Source: Cellvibrio mixtus subsp. mixtus J3-8 (GTDB lineage: Bacteria > Pseudomonadota > Gammaproteobacteria > Pseudomonadales > Cellvibrionaceae). Taken from it: a DNA stretch of 64,000 nucleotides. Position 1 is the stretch's first letter. Each line of letters begins with the position of its first letter. The stretch covers positions 185,922 to 249,921 of the forward strand of contig NZ_KN266210.1 of assembly GCF_000766945.1 (NCBI RefSeq). The letters are read 5' to 3'. The notes below the pieces were generated by a model. That model did not search any database. It was not told the origin of the DNA and saw nothing but the letters and a program-made list of their open reading frames with translations. This document shows positions 9,249 through 19,925 of this stretch, piece after piece. A program made the translations under genes and the position numbers.

Positions 9249-10418
9249 TCAAAAAAGATCAACACTTCCACTCTCAACAGAAGTTGCAGACACAGGATTG
9301 TGTTTAATGTGCCTCTCATTTTCTTTATATTGCCCCAGGGCAATCTCCAATTGCGAAAAGCCATGCGATGTATCTGCCAACAAACGGCTGACTGGAATCA
9401 ATTCATCCAGGCGTTGAATCATGTAACGCATATTTTGGGTAGACATATCTTCAAATTGCATTGCACGCATAGCGGTATGCAATGCATCAACCAACTGTAC
9501 AACTTGCTGTTCCATTGATTCTGTTATTGCCTGGTCCTTGTCAGCTTTATGAATCATGCTGTCACTGACTTTTTGCATTTCACCTTTGGCTTGCAAAACA
9601 TACGTCATATCTTGTGAGGCAACATCGCCAACAGTTTTGGTTAAATCGTCAATTGCAGCTGCAATTGCGCTTAATTGTTTTTGTATATCCAGGCTAAAGC
9701 CGGCAGAACGTGTTGATAATGCCCGCACTTCATCGGCAACCACCGCAAAACCACGGCCACTTTCGCCAGCACGCGCAGCTTCAATCGCTGCATTCAATGC
9801 CAGCAGGTTAGTTTGTGATGCAATTTGATCTATATCTTTCAATGCTTTTAATACTCGCGGCATTTGATCGGCAATAGCATCAACTTTTTCCACCAGTTCC
9901 ATGGACGATGTACTCATGTTGACGGTGGTATCGACAAATCGATTGAGTAAGTTATACGTATTTTCTGCAAATGAACTCATACGTGCAGAAATGGTATCCA
10001 GGCTCTGATCATCGCCGGCTTCATATAACAAGCGTTTTACATCGCGCTGTTGCGCTTCAAGTAATTCCTTGATCTGGTTAAAAGCATTACTCAGGGTATT
10101 AACCGCATCGGTTTGAATGCCAATTTGCGCCTGCAAATTTTCTTTACTTTCCTGCAATATCTGACCGAAAAGAATGCTCGCATCTTGCAGCGTTTGGGTT
10201 GACGTGATGTTTTCATCCCGGTGATTAGCAATCGTTGTTATCGCTTCTGGCGAATGCCATTTATCTAACGCCAAAATAATGCATGCAACCACAGGCCCGG
10301 CAATGGGATATACAAAGTAGGAAACAAGGCAGCCACTTATTCCAGCCGCTAAAAAAAATGTCACCCGTTTTACCTGCATACGCGCATCCGACTCCATCGC
10401 AAATAATGCAATAACCAC
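9249..10418 (-). CDS. Methyl-accepting chemotaxis protein without periplasmic sensor
   Basis: A 389-aa receptor-like protein and first gene of the chemosensory operon. The N-terminus has two closely spaced hydrophobic segments (about 18-50) with almost no periplasmic loop. There is no HAMP or recognisable sensory domain, then an MCP signalling domain ([34 protein letters not shown]). The C-terminal [19 protein letters not shown] segment is typical of MCPs placed with accessory che clusters. It may sense through the membrane hairpin or via partner proteins. The start is a GTG at 10418; ATGs eight and fourteen codons in are alternatives. Confidence 0.88.
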   Translation of the reverse strand: MVIALFAMESDARMQVKRVTFFLAAGISGCLVSYFVYPIAGPVVACIILALDKWHSPEAITTIANHRDENITSTQTLQDASILFGQILQESKENLQAQIGIQTDAVNTLSNAFNQIKELLEAQQRDVKRLLYEAGDDQSLDTISARMSSFAENTYNLLNRFVDTTVNMSTSSMELVEKVDAIADQMPRVLKALKDIDQIASQTNLLALNAAIEAARAGESGRGFAVVADEVRALSTRSAGFSLDIQKQLSAIAAAIDDLTKTVGDVASQDMTYVLQAKGEMQKVSDSMIHKADKDQAITESMEQQVVQLVDALHTAMRAMQFEDMSTQNMRYMIQRLDELIPVSRLLADTSHGFSQLEIALGQYKENERHIKHNPVSATSVESGSVDLF

Positions 10419-10562
10419 CTCACCGACCTAAATGGCTCTTACAGAGGAATGATTTAAAAGTAGCAGGTTTATTTTCTAATGCTGTGTTTGCGATGATTTT
10501 GATAAAAATTTATGTCGTCAAAAATAGCAACATAACTTTTAAAACGGTGTGGTGATTAATTA

Positions 10563-10592
10563 CATATAGCAATTTATTTTTTATTCTCTCAA
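10563..10592 (-). promoter_or_regulatory. Possible sigma70-type promoter of the chemosensory operon
   Basis: On the minus strand TTGAGA (10592-10587) is separated by 18 nt from TATATG (10568-10563), with TG one base before the -10. It lies in the AT-rich gap 10419-10671 upstream of the first MCP. The matches are imperfect and the leader would be about 140 nt, so this is only a candidate. Confidence 0.3.
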
Positions 10593-10619
10593 TTTATAAA
10601 TGTAATTTTTTCTGCATAA

Positions 10620-10650
10620 AAAAAGCGGCAGTTATTAGCTGCCGCTTTTT
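10620..10650 (-). terminator. Intrinsic terminator after fumarase
   Basis: A 12-bp perfect stem (AAAAAGCGGCAG with CTGCCGCTTTTT) with a 7-nt loop, 22 nt past the fumarase stop. It has T runs on both strands, so it could also stop transcription from the opposite side. Confidence 0.85.
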
Positions 10651-10671
10651 AAAGGTGAAGTTAGTACAGAG

Positions 10672-12192
10672 CTATTTAACTTCAACAACACCCTCTTCTA
10701 TTTTTGCCTTCCAGATTTTAGGTCCGATGGTATGGACCGATTCACCGCGTGAATCTACCGCGACAGTGACAGGCATATCTTTCACATCAAACTCGTAAAT
10801 AGCTTCCATCCCCAATTCCGGGAAACCAAGAACTTTTGATGACTTAATCGCTTGGGCTACCAGATAGGCTGCGCCACCGACGGCCATCAGATATACCGAT
10901 TTGTTATCGCGAATTGCATCAATTGCTGTTGGACCGCGCTCAGATTTACCAATCATGCCAAGCAAACCGGTTTGCTCTAACATAGTGCGTGTGAATTTAT
11001 CCATCCGCGTTGCAGTGGTCGGACCTGCAGGACCAACAACTTCATCGCGCACGGGGTCAACCGGACCCACGTAATAAATGAAGCGGCCTTTCAAATCCAC
11101 CGGCAGTGATTCCCCTTTAGCGAGCAGGTCAGTCATTTTCTTATGCGCCGCATCGCGGCCTGTCAGCATCTTGCCAGAGAGCAAAATGGTTTCGCCGGTT
11201 TTCCACTCCAGTACATCTTCCGGAGTGACGGTGTCCATATTCACACGGCGCACACTGCTGCCAACATCCCAACTGATTTCCGGATAATCTTCCAACGCTG
11301 GTGGAGTCTGGAATGATGGACCTGAACCATCCAATACAAAATGCGCGTGACGCGTTGCAGCACAGTTAGGAATGATGGCGATGGCTTTATTAGCGGCGTG
11401 GGTTGGGTAGTCTTTGATTTTGACATCCACCACTGTCGTTAAACCGCCGAGCCCCTGCGCACCAATTCCCAAACGGTTTACTTTATCGAATAATTCGATA
11501 CGCAACTCTTCGTAGCGATTGCTTGCACCGCGCTCTTGCAACTCTTGAATATCAACCGGATCAAGCAAGGCCTCTTTGGCGAGTAACATGGCTTTTTCAG
11601 CAGTACCACCGATACCAATTCCCAGCATTCCCGGCGGACACCAACCTGCGCCCATTTCAGGAACGACTTTCAACACCCAATCAACAACAGAATCTGATGG
11701 GTTCAGCATCGCAAATTTGGTTTTGGCCTCAGAGCCACCACCTTTCGCCGCAACATGAACATCAACGGTATTACCGGGAACAATGTTGTAGTGAATAACT
11801 GCCGGCGTGTTATCGCCGGTATTTTTACGCGCGCCATCCGGGTCAGACAAAATAGATGCGCGCAATACGTTATCTGGATGATTGTAAGCGCGACGCACAC
11901 CTTCGTTGACCATATCGGTGAGGCTCATTTGCGCATCCCACTGTACGTCCATACCCACGGTTACAAATACCGTTACGATACCGGTGTCCTGGCAAATCGG
12001 GCGATGGCCCATGGCACACATACGTGAATTAATCAGGATTTGCGCCATCGCATCTTTTGCGGCTTTGTTTTGCTCCCGCGCGTATGCTTTGTGGATGGCC
12101 TGGATGAAATCAACAGGGTGATAGTAGGAAATAAATTGCAGCGCATCGGCGACGCTGTCGATAAGATCTTGTTGGCGAATCACGGTTGGCAT
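10672..12192 (-). CDS. fumA: Class I (iron-sulfur) fumarate hydratase
   Basis: It interconverts fumarate and L-malate in the TCA cycle using a 4Fe-4S cluster. The 506-aa length and a single fused alpha-plus-beta chain match the class I enzymes (FumA/FumB). Visible family segments are CAMGHRPICQDTGIVTVFV with a cluster cysteine, AKGGGSEAKTKFAML, GAGWCPPGMLGIGIGGTAEKA, and VVGPAGPTTATRMDKFT in the C-terminal beta part. The start at 12192 gives MPTVIRQQDLIDSVADALQ, the usual N-terminus; an ATG two codons earlier is possible. It is monocistronic, flanked by terminators on both sides. Class I fumarases are oxygen-labile; an Fe-superoxide dismutase gene lies nearby, though this need not be functional linkage. 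Confidence 0.95.
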   Translation of the reverse strand: MPTVIRQQDLIDSVADALQFISYYHPVDFIQAIHKAYAREQNKAAKDAMAQILINSRMCAMGHRPICQDTGIVTVFVTVGMDVQWDAQMSLTDMVNEGVRRAYNHPDNVLRASILSDPDGARKNTGDNTPAVIHYNIVPGNTVDVHVAAKGGGSEAKTKFAMLNPSDSVVDWVLKVVPEMGAGWCPPGMLGIGIGGTAEKAMLLAKEALLDPVDIQELQERGASNRYEELRIELFDKVNRLGIGAQGLGGLTTVVDVKIKDYPTHAANKAIAIIPNCAATRHAHFVLDGSGPSFQTPPALEDYPEISWDVGSSVRRVNMDTVTPEDVLEWKTGETILLSGKMLTGRDAAHKKMTDLLAKGESLPVDLKGRFIYYVGPVDPVRDEVVGPAGPTTATRMDKFTRTMLEQTGLLGMIGKSERGPTAIDAIRDNKSVYLMAVGGAAYLVAQAIKSSKVLGFPELGMEAIYEFDVKDMPVTVAVDSRGESVHTIGPKIWKAKIEEGVVEVK

Positions 12193-12288
12193 AATCATTT
12201 CTCGTCTTGCTGAAGAAAGTACAACTCACTAAAAGTACTACACACTTTCAAAAATATTTGCGGTGAAAACAGATGCTGTAGAAGTAAA

Positions 12289-12311
12289 ACGCCCGCCGTG
12301 TGGCGAGCGTA
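12289..12311 (-). terminator. Intrinsic terminator after the coiled-coil protein gene
   Basis: An imperfect hairpin (ACGCTCGCC with GGCGGGCGT on the minus strand, 4-nt loop) followed by TTTT, 18 nt past the stop of the coiled-coil protein gene. Confidence 0.65.
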
Positions 12312-12328
12312 TTTTCAAGAGCCGGTAA

Positions 12329-13105
12329 TTATTTTGGTGCAGTACCTAATTGTTGTTTAATTTGCAGGATTTCACGGTTGGTACTGCGGCGGAAATCATC
12401 GATTGCAGAAATAGCTTCTTCATTATTCTTGGTGCGCGATGCAAGGCTATCCAGCGCAGTCATCTCCAAGGCCATTTTATCCAATTCTTCTTTCATGTTT
12501 TGTACGCGTTGGGCTTGCTGGCTAACACCGGTGGTCATACCATCAATTTTTGCTGCTGCCGCATCAGCCGTTGTTTTGTTGGCGGCAACTTCTTGCTTAA
12601 GTGATGCAAGTGCAGTTTTTCCATCCGCGATGGCTTTTTGTGCATTGGCAGTATCGCGCCCAACAGCCGCAATTTTTTCACCGTTTGCCGCGAGGCCTTT
12701 GCGATGCTCCTCCACCACCCCGGCAATACGACGCACTTCTGCATCGACCTTCTTGAGATTGGCTTCAATCGCAATTACCGATCCGCTGGATTGCTCCGAG
12801 GTCAAATTCAATTGCTCTTCCAATCCTTTAATACGCTCATCCGCTTGCTTGAGATGTGCTTGTGCTTCAAATAATTGCCATCCTAAAAATCCGGCGCCGC
12901 CTGCGGCAACCAGGGCGATGACCAAAGCGATGGCCGGCAGGCTGCCAGACGGTGCCGGAGCATAAGCAACATTTGATGTGGGTGTAGGTCTGCGTGCCGG
13001 GCGTGAGGGCTGCTCATCATGATCCGGCACGAGGGATTGTTGGCGACGCGGCTCGGGCTGTTCGGATACTCCGCCGGTGGACAGTGTGGGTTCTCTGCGT
13101 TCCAT
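12329..13105 (-). CDS. Uncharacterised single-pass membrane protein with long coiled coil
   Basis: A 258-aa protein that I cannot assign to a named family. The first 50 residues are polar and proline/arginine-rich (cytoplasmic). One TM helix at about 56-78 (LPAIALVIALVAAGGAGFLGW) is followed by about 170 residues of heptad-rich, Ala/Lys/Glu-rich sequence predicted to be coiled coil and periplasmic. The topology resembles YgiM/ZapG-like or TolA-like envelope spacers, but no motif decides it. The start has AAGG about 10 nt upstream. It lies between sodB and fumA, each behind its own terminator, so it is probably monocistronic. Confidence 0.75.
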   Translation of the reverse strand: MERREPTLSTGGVSEQPEPRRQQSLVPDHDEQPSRPARRPTPTSNVAYAPAPSGSLPAIALVIALVAAGGAGFLGWQLFEAQAHLKQADERIKGLEEQLNLTSEQSSGSVIAIEANLKKVDAEVRRIAGVVEEHRKGLAANGEKIAAVGRDTANAQKAIADGKTALASLKQEVAANKTTADAAAAKIDGMTTGVSQQAQRVQNMKEELDKMALEMTALDSLASRTKNNEEAISAIDDFRRSTNREILQIKQQLGTAPK

Positions 13106-13231
13106 AACAACAATACCTTAAACAATTCAGTAATTTGGGAGGGATAGCTCAGTGTGCGCGCATTTTATAGCAGCGGCTAGTACAAACATAGGCCAGTATC
13201 AGCAATAAACCTCGTACAAAAGCCATAAAAA

Positions 13232-13252
13232 AAACGGGCATGAAGCCCGTTT
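13232..13252 (-). terminator. Intrinsic terminator after sodB
   Basis: An 8-bp stem (AAACGGGC with GCCCGTTT) and 5-nt loop, followed on the minus strand by a long T run, 34 nt past the sodB stop. Confidence 0.85.
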
Positions 13253-13285
13253 GTAGTGATGCCACCAAATCTCTTTGCCTGGTTA

Positions 13286-13870
13286 TTACTTGGCAAAGTT
13301 GGCGTTCACGAATTCCCAGTTTACCAATGACCAGAAAGCGCCAATGTAGTTTGGACGCGAATTGCGGTAGTCAATATAGTAAGCATGTTCCCACAAATCC
13401 AGAGTCAGGATAGGAGTTACTGAAGAGTCAGTCAGTGGAGTCGCTGCATTGCTGGTGTTTACGATAGCTACGCCACCGTCTGCTTTTTTCACCAGCCAGG
13501 TCCATGAAGAACCAAAGTTGTTGATTGCAGAGTTGGTGAAGTCTTCTTTGAATTTATCGAAAGAGCCAAATGCTTTGGTGATTGCTTCTGCAACAGCACC
13601 GGTTGGAGCGCCACCGCCATTGGGACTCAGGCTGTTCCAGAAAAACGTGTGGTTCCAGATTTGTGCAGCATTGTTGAATACCGGGCCAGTAGAAGACTTG
13701 ATGATTTCTTCAAGGCTTTTGCCTTCAAACTCGGTACCAGGAACCAGTGTGTTCAGTTTATCTACATACGCTTTGTGGTGTTTGCCGTGGTGGTAATCCA
13801 GAGTCTCTGCAGAGATATGTGGTGCCAGAGCGTCTTTGGCATAAGGAAGTGCTGGTAATTCAAAAGCCAT
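13286..13870 (-). CDS. sodB: Iron superoxide dismutase
   Basis: It converts superoxide to oxygen and hydrogen peroxide in the cytoplasm. The 194-aa length is normal for SodB. Metal ligands are His27 (DYHHGKHH), His74 (WNHTFFWNS), Asp158 and His162 (LDLWEHAYYIDY). AAQIWNHTFFW, with the glutamine in the second helix position, is typical of Fe rather than Mn enzymes. There is a strong AGGAG ribosome binding site 7 nt before the ATG. It is monocistronic with its own terminator. Confidence 0.96.
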   Translation of the reverse strand: MAFELPALPYAKDALAPHISAETLDYHHGKHHKAYVDKLNTLVPGTEFEGKSLEEIIKSSTGPVFNNAAQIWNHTFFWNSLSPNGGGAPTGAVAEAITKAFGSFDKFKEDFTNSAINNFGSSWTWLVKKADGGVAIVNTSNAATPLTDSSVTPILTLDLWEHAYYIDYRNSRPNYIGAFWSLVNWEFVNANFAK

Positions 13871-13986
13871 GATGGTTCTCCTAATTCACGGTTGTATCGA
13901 TCAAATCAGTTTTTGGACAAAACAAAATTCAACTAATCATGTGCGGGCCGAATAATAACAGCTTAATAATTTTCTCATGATTAAAA

Positions 13987-14016
13987 ATAGTTACGGCCCA
14001 AAAGGGCCGTAACTAT
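13987..14016 (-). terminator. Intrinsic terminator after groEL
   Basis: A 13-bp perfect stem (ATAGTTACGGCCC with its complement), 4-nt loop, then TTTTTAA on the minus strand. It lies about 105 nt past the groEL stop. Confidence 0.85.
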
Positions 14017-14121
14017 AACGCAAAATTATGAGCCATTACCTTCGGCACCAAAAAAGTGCCACGTATTAAAGCTAATAGGCTCAACAGTTGCGCGCATTTT
14101 ACAGGTCATCCTGAACAGCAA

Positions 14122-15771
<1,650 letters not shown>

Positions 15772-15823
15772 TTATACCTTTAAAAATTCGTTTTGATATT
15801 GGGAAATTGTCGAAACGGTGGAA

Positions 15824-16114
15824 TTATTCCAATACCGCTTTAATGTCAGATTCGCTCAGAATCACCAGCTCTTCACCATCGATAGTGATAGTGTCGCTGC
15901 CAGCGTATTTGCCAAACACCACTACATCACCCACTTTCACATCCAGCGGGCGCAATTCACCGCTGGTCAATACGCGGCCATTCCCCACAGCAACCACTTC
16001 ACCTTGATTTGGCTTCTCTTTGGCAGAACCGGACAGAATGATACCGCCAGCAGTTTTGGTTTCTTCTTCTTTGCGACGAACCACAACGCGATCATGCAAT
16101 GGACGAATTTTCAT
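15824..16114 (-). CDS. groS: Co-chaperonin GroES
   Basis: The 10-kDa lid of the GroEL chamber. The start at 16114 ([18 protein letters not shown]) is fixed by AGGAG about 10 nt upstream and by the universal GroES N-terminus, giving 96 aa. The mobile-loop region reads [23 protein letters not shown], and the beta-barrel ends with [13 protein letters not shown]. First gene of the groES-groEL operon. Confidence 0.98.
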   Translation of the reverse strand: MKIRPLHDRVVVRRKEEETKTAGGIILSGSAKEKPNQGEVVAVGNGRVLTSGELRPLDVKVGDVVVFGKYAGSDTITIDGEELVILSESDIKAVLE

Positions 16115-16198
16115 GAAGTTATGTCTCCTAACAATCAATTTTTACTAAACAGGGAGCCCGGCTCAGGTGGGCTGAGCGAAGCGACTCCAGCGTGAGGT

Positions 16199-16226
16199 TT
16201 ATAGGGACAGTCCTGAAAGTTTCAAG
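16199..16226 (-). promoter_or_regulatory. Sigma32-type heat-shock promoter of groES-groEL
   Basis: On the minus strand CTTGAAA (16226-16220) is followed after 13 nt by CCCTATAA (16206-16199). This closely matches the RpoH consensus CTTGAAA-N11-16-CCCCATNT. It lies 85 nt upstream of the groES ATG. No CIRCE element (TTAGCACTC inverted repeat) was found in the gap, so RpoH control is the more likely route. Confidence 0.8.
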
Positions 16227-16343
16227 GCTGTCCGGATGGCCGCCGATACTCCGGAGCGTCCGGAAACCGGTGGCCGAAAGCGGTGACAACCTATGTGGGG
16301 CTGGCTTTGGGGATTTCAACCGGAAAAATGAAAAAATCCTGAA

Positions 16344-16874
16344 TTAAGGCTTTTTGGAATCGGACGGGTTGGAATTATCCTGTGACGGGGATTTTTCCTG
16401 CTCAATTAACACCCCGCCATGCGGGGTATCGGCATCAGTTCGTGCGGAGCCATCGTGATCATAAATATTACCCGCACCATACGGATCGCGGCCAAAAGGT
16501 GATTGTTGATTGGCAAAGCCGGCAGCGCGGATCGTCATTTTTGCCGCCCAACGCTGGATAAGTAAACGCCGGAACCAGGGAATAAAACAAATCAACGCCA
16601 GCGCATCGGTAATGAATCCGGGAATTATCAGTAAAATCGCCCCTATGGCTTTAAACAAACCTTCGGCAATTGCAACACCGGGTAATTCGCCAGTGCGCAC
16701 CCCTTGCGCCGCCTTCAGCATGCTCGCCGCTCCCAGGTAACGCAGCAAATTCATACCAATAACAATCATTGCCACCAACCACAGGATAACTGCCAACGCC
16801 CCTACTTCATCGCCGATGACAATCATCAGCCAGAGCTCAAGGAAGGGAAACGCTAACAGGAGTAGAACACGCAT
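16344..16874 (-). CDS. fxsA: FxsA family membrane protein
   Basis: A small inner-membrane protein of about 176 aa; in E. coli, overproduction of FxsA relieves phage T7 exclusion by F. The family signature is at the N-terminus (LLLLAFPFLELWLMIVIGDEVG). Four hydrophobic helices follow, including LAVILWLVAMIVIGMNLLRY and AIGAILLIIPGFITDALALICFIP. The hydrophilic C-terminal tail has FGRDPYGAGNIYDHDGSAR and is longer than in E. coli. I take the ATG at 16874 as start; an upstream TTG at 16880 is less likely. Its position next to groES-groEL is common in gammaproteobacteria. Confidence 0.9.
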   Translation of the reverse strand: MRVLLLLAFPFLELWLMIVIGDEVGALAVILWLVAMIVIGMNLLRYLGAASMLKAAQGVRTGELPGVAIAEGLFKAIGAILLIIPGFITDALALICFIPWFRRLLIQRWAAKMTIRAAGFANQQSPFGRDPYGAGNIYDHDGSARTDADTPHGGVLIEQEKSPSQDNSNPSDSKKP

Positions 16875-16910
16875 TGGCAATCAATCCACAGCAATAAATG
16901 AAGGGCTAGT

Positions 16911-17933
16911 CTACCACTTGTAACTCACACCCAGCGACATACGGGTATCTGCACTTTTGCGGGTAGGTTGGGGTTCGTTGTCCCTCCAGTAATCAACTTT
17001 AAATTCTGAATAGATGCGCTTGAGGATCATCGAGCTCAGGCCCGTTGAGGTTTTCAAACGCCAGTTGGGTTTATCCTCTGTCGACTGCAACACTTCATTG
17101 TTATGGAAAAAACCCACTCCCCAAGGCATGGCGTAACGAAAATCCGTGGCGAGGCGAAACGCCATAAACTCATCCTCCGCGGCAAACTCATCAGAAATAT
17201 GTTGCGGAACAATGTATTGCTCATCCATATAAGCAGCCCCGGTTTTTACCGAAAGTGCTGATTTTTGATTTTCAAAAAACTGATAACCCGCACCGGAACC
17301 CAAACTGCGGTAACTATCCATACCCCGCTGCGGATCAGCACCAGCGAGCAGGCTGTTATACCAAAACCAGTGGTCAGCCAAAAACCAATCGAGCGAATAA
17401 CGGCTGTTCCAGCGATCTTGCGCCGGCGCATGATTCCAGGATGCCCGCGCAAACTCACCGCCGACTATATGGCGAAAATCACTGCGGCGAAATTCCATTT
17501 CAGTTTGTAAATTCCACTCATCGCGCACTTCATTACCGCGCGAATAAGCGCCCCACAAATTCAATCGCCCGCGATGCATAAAAGCGCCCTTTTTGTACTC
17601 CTCGTAGGGCATCAGTGTTTTAACAGTCAGTAACGATGAACGGCGAATACGGGAAGAATTTTCACATTGATAAACTAAATTTTCGCTTTCCATATTTTGC
17701 AGTCGACAAGCCGATTTGCTGCCATTAATTTTCAATGGGCGCTCTGATTGGATATTTCTGATCTTTGCTTTAGTGATCCATTGCTCGCCAAAATTGCTGG
17801 ACTTCCACACGACATGCTCTCCATCCAGGCGAACCAACTCGCCTTCCAAACGGTCGCCGTTGGCTAACTCGATCACTCCTGCTTGTGCACTGAATGCAAA
17901 TAACCAGCCGAATAAAATGACAAAATGCTTCAC
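16911..17933 (-). CDS. DUF481 family outer-membrane protein
   Basis: A 340-aa exported protein with signal peptide at 1-18 (VILFGWLFAFSAQAG). A short N-terminal domain of the kind that precedes DUF481 follows (VIELANGDRLEGELVRLDGEHVVWKSS). Then come alternating beta strands of a DUF481 barrel (RGRLNLWGAYSRGNEV, EMEFRRSDFRHIVGGEF) ending in the aromatic YKW expected of an outer-membrane beta-barrel. The function of the family is unknown; E. coli YdiY is a member. The start codon is GTG at 17933. It could be co-transcribed with fxsA (36-nt gap). Confidence 0.82.
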   Translation of the reverse strand: MKHFVILFGWLFAFSAQAGVIELANGDRLEGELVRLDGEHVVWKSSNFGEQWITKAKIRNIQSERPLKINGSKSACRLQNMESENLVYQCENSSRIRRSSLLTVKTLMPYEEYKKGAFMHRGRLNLWGAYSRGNEVRDEWNLQTEMEFRRSDFRHIVGGEFARASWNHAPAQDRWNSRYSLDWFLADHWFWYNSLLAGADPQRGMDSYRSLGSGAGYQFFENQKSALSVKTGAAYMDEQYIVPQHISDEFAAEDEFMAFRLATDFRYAMPWGVGFFHNNEVLQSTEDKPNWRLKTSTGLSSMILKRIYSEFKVDYWRDNEPQPTRKSADTRMSLGVSYKW

Positions 17934-18085
17934 AATTAACCCGCCGGTTTTACCTGAATGGAGATATTCATTAAAGTAACCGGCATCCGGCGCTGCAATG
18001 TCAGAAATGTTAATAGTGTAAATATTGGTTAGGCTGGCGTTTAGGCGAGTTAATAGCGGTCAATTTTCCGCATTTTGGTAGCGCT

Positions 18086-18457
18086 ATGAAAAAAACAGCA
18101 AAAACATCGACGAAAGTAGCAGATGCAGCAGAAAAATCGGTTGGCACAGCGCTCGCGCAAAGCAAGGCAGCGATTTATCTGGCATTGATGAATATTCCGG
18201 AAGGAAAGGTCATCGCCTATGGCCAATTGGCAAAACTGGCCGGTTTGCCGGGAAATGCGCGCCTTGCGGGAAAAGTGTTATCCGGTTTGCCAAACAATAC
18301 CGAATTGCCCTGGCATAGAGTGATTAATTCGCAAGGGAAAATCTCATTGCCAGAAGGTTCGCCGGGTCACGCCGAACAAAAACGTCGTCTGGAAGCTGAA
18401 GGTGTTGTGGTTAAAAACAACAAAATTAGCCTGCGTATTTACGGTTACAATAATTAA
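18086..18457 (+). CDS. Alkyltransferase-like (ATL) DNA-binding protein
   Basis: A 123-aa protein of the MGMT C-terminal fold. The alkyl-acceptor motif PCHRV of true O6-alkylguanine transferases reads PWHRV here (residues 75-79), so the cysteine is replaced by Trp76. That is the hallmark of ATL proteins, which flip and bind O6-alkylguanine and hand it to nucleotide excision repair instead of repairing it. The helix-turn-helix part is VIAYGQLAKLAGLPGNARLAGKVL. The first 25 residues are a Lys/Ala-rich extension. It is upstream of and co-directional with the AmpG-like gene (45 nt). Confidence 0.9.
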   Translation: MKKTAKTSTKVADAAEKSVGTALAQSKAAIYLALMNIPEGKVIAYGQLAKLAGLPGNARLAGKVLSGLPNNTELPWHRVINSQGKISLPEGSPGHAEQKRRLEAEGVVVKNNKISLRIYGYNN

Positions 18458-18502
18458 TCATCACCGGTAACCACCCACCGATTATTAAAAGCATCTCGCC
18501 CT

Positions 18503-19789
18503 ATGACTTCATCACCCGATACCAACGAAAATAATTACAAAGGCTGGAGCGGAATAAAACGTGCGTTTGCTACGCCCTCTGCACTGACTTTATTTTGCCT
18601 TGGCCTGGGCTCCGGCCTGCCATTTTTACTGGTGGGCGGCATGACGCTGTCGACCTGGCTGCGCGATGTTGGATTTGAATTAAGTGTGATTGGCTTGATC
18701 AGCTTCGCCGGTTTTTTTTACGTACTCAAATTTTTATGGGCACCATTGATCGACAGATACAGCCTGCCTTTTTTGGGGCGTCGCAAAGGGTGGTTGGTAG
18801 TATCCCTCATAGTGCTAATTGTTTCACTGGCGGCAATTGCATTGCAGGGGCCAACATCATCGCTGAGCTTTTTCATTGTTTTAGTAGGTGTGGCCGCATT
18901 TGCCGGCGCAACACTGGATACGGTCATTGATGCTTATCGCATTGAGGTTGCACCGATAGAATTTCAGGCTGCACTGGCTTCAACGTATATTTTGGGTTAT
19001 CGCATTGCGTTGATTTTATCCGGTGCAGTTGCTTTCTATATCGCTGAACTTTTTAGCTGGACCAGTGCTTATTTAATGATGGCACTATTTCTCGTCATTC
19101 CATTAATTGCCGCCATTATTTGCAAAGAACCAAACGCCGAACGCGCACTTGAAGCCCGCGATGTTCATATCATTGACGCATTTATAAAACCCTTCCAGGA
19201 ATTTTTTTCGCGCAATGGTATCCTGCTGGCATTGGCATTATTACTTTTTGTCGGCTTGTTTAAATTGCCCGATCAAATGATCGGGGTAATGGCCGGACCT
19301 TTTTATTTGGACTCGGGTTATACCAAAGCAGATATAGCAACAGTATCCAAATTATTTGGTGTGTGGGTGGGAATCGCCGGCGCATTTCTAGGTGGGATTT
19401 GTATCGCCGCATTCAGTATGCGAAGCATGTTGGTAGTCGCCGCCATTATCGTTTCACTGTCGAACATCGCTTATTTATTGATGGCAAACAACCCTGGTCA
19501 GGAGTGGGCATTTTTTGCCACCATCAGTGCAGACAATATTTCGCAAGGATTTGCCGGTGTTGTGTTGGTTGCATTTATGTCCAGCCTGACCAACCAGAAC
19601 TTCACCGCAACGCAATATGCATTACTTGCATCCCTGGCCAATTTGCCGGGGAAATTTATTGGTGGATTGTCCGGGTATATCGTTGAAGCAACGAGCTATT
19701 CCTGGTTTTATATTTTTAGCAGTTTGTCAGTAATACCTACCTTGTTAATTCTGGCCTGGCTCTGGAATCGACTACAAAAAACCGATTAG
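18503..19789 (+). CDS. ampG: AmpG-like muropeptide permease (MFS)
   Basis: A 428-aa polytopic inner-membrane transporter with about 12 TM helices. AmpG imports GlcNAc-anhydro-muropeptides for peptidoglycan recycling. Family features are LFCLGLGSGLPFLLVGGMTLSTWLRDVG, FLWAPLIDRYSLPFLGRRKGW in the A-motif region, ATLDTVIDAYRIE, and the C-half LANLPGKFIGGLSGYIVE. ampD and ampE lie less than 3 kb away, supporting the role. The AmpG family includes other MFS proteins, so the substrate is inferred. Confidence 0.88.
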   Translation: MTSSPDTNENNYKGWSGIKRAFATPSALTLFCLGLGSGLPFLLVGGMTLSTWLRDVGFELSVIGLISFAGFFYVLKFLWAPLIDRYSLPFLGRRKGWLVVSLIVLIVSLAAIALQGPTSSLSFFIVLVGVAAFAGATLDTVIDAYRIEVAPIEFQAALASTYILGYRIALILSGAVAFYIAELFSWTSAYLMMALFLVIPLIAAIICKEPNAERALEARDVHIIDAFIKPFQEFFSRNGILLALALLLFVGLFKLPDQMIGVMAGPFYLDSGYTKADIATVSKLFGVWVGIAGAFLGGICIAAFSMRSMLVVAAIIVSLSNIAYLLMANNPGQEWAFFATISADNISQGFAGVVLVAFMSSLTNQNFTATQYALLASLANLPGKFIGGLSGYIVEATSYSWFYIFSSLSVIPTLLILAWLWNRLQKTD

Positions 19790-19872
19790 CTTGAGTAGCC
19801 CGTACAATAGGGAGTGCGATTAAACCCGTATCCGGCTCATCCCTTACGACCTACTTGCTCCCGCCAAAAAAC

Positions 19873-19904
19873 AAAAAGCCCTGCTCAATGAACAGGGCTT
19901 TTTT
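19873..19904. terminator. Bidirectional terminator between ampG and yajQ
   Basis: An 11-bp stem (AAAAAGCCCTG with CAGGGCTTTTT), 9-nt loop, with T runs for both strands. It serves the convergent genes on either side. Confidence 0.88.
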
Positions 19905-19925
19905 GTAGCAACTGCGAATTAAAAA

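Noticed and set aside
12300-12965. Plus-strand 221-codon frame opposite the coiled-coil gene
   Set aside because: The minus-strand frame has a start with ribosome binding site, TM helix and coiled coil; the plus-strand frame has none of these features.
16115-16343. CIRCE operator upstream of groES
   Set aside because: The TTAGCACTC inverted repeat is not present; a sigma32-type promoter explains the region better.
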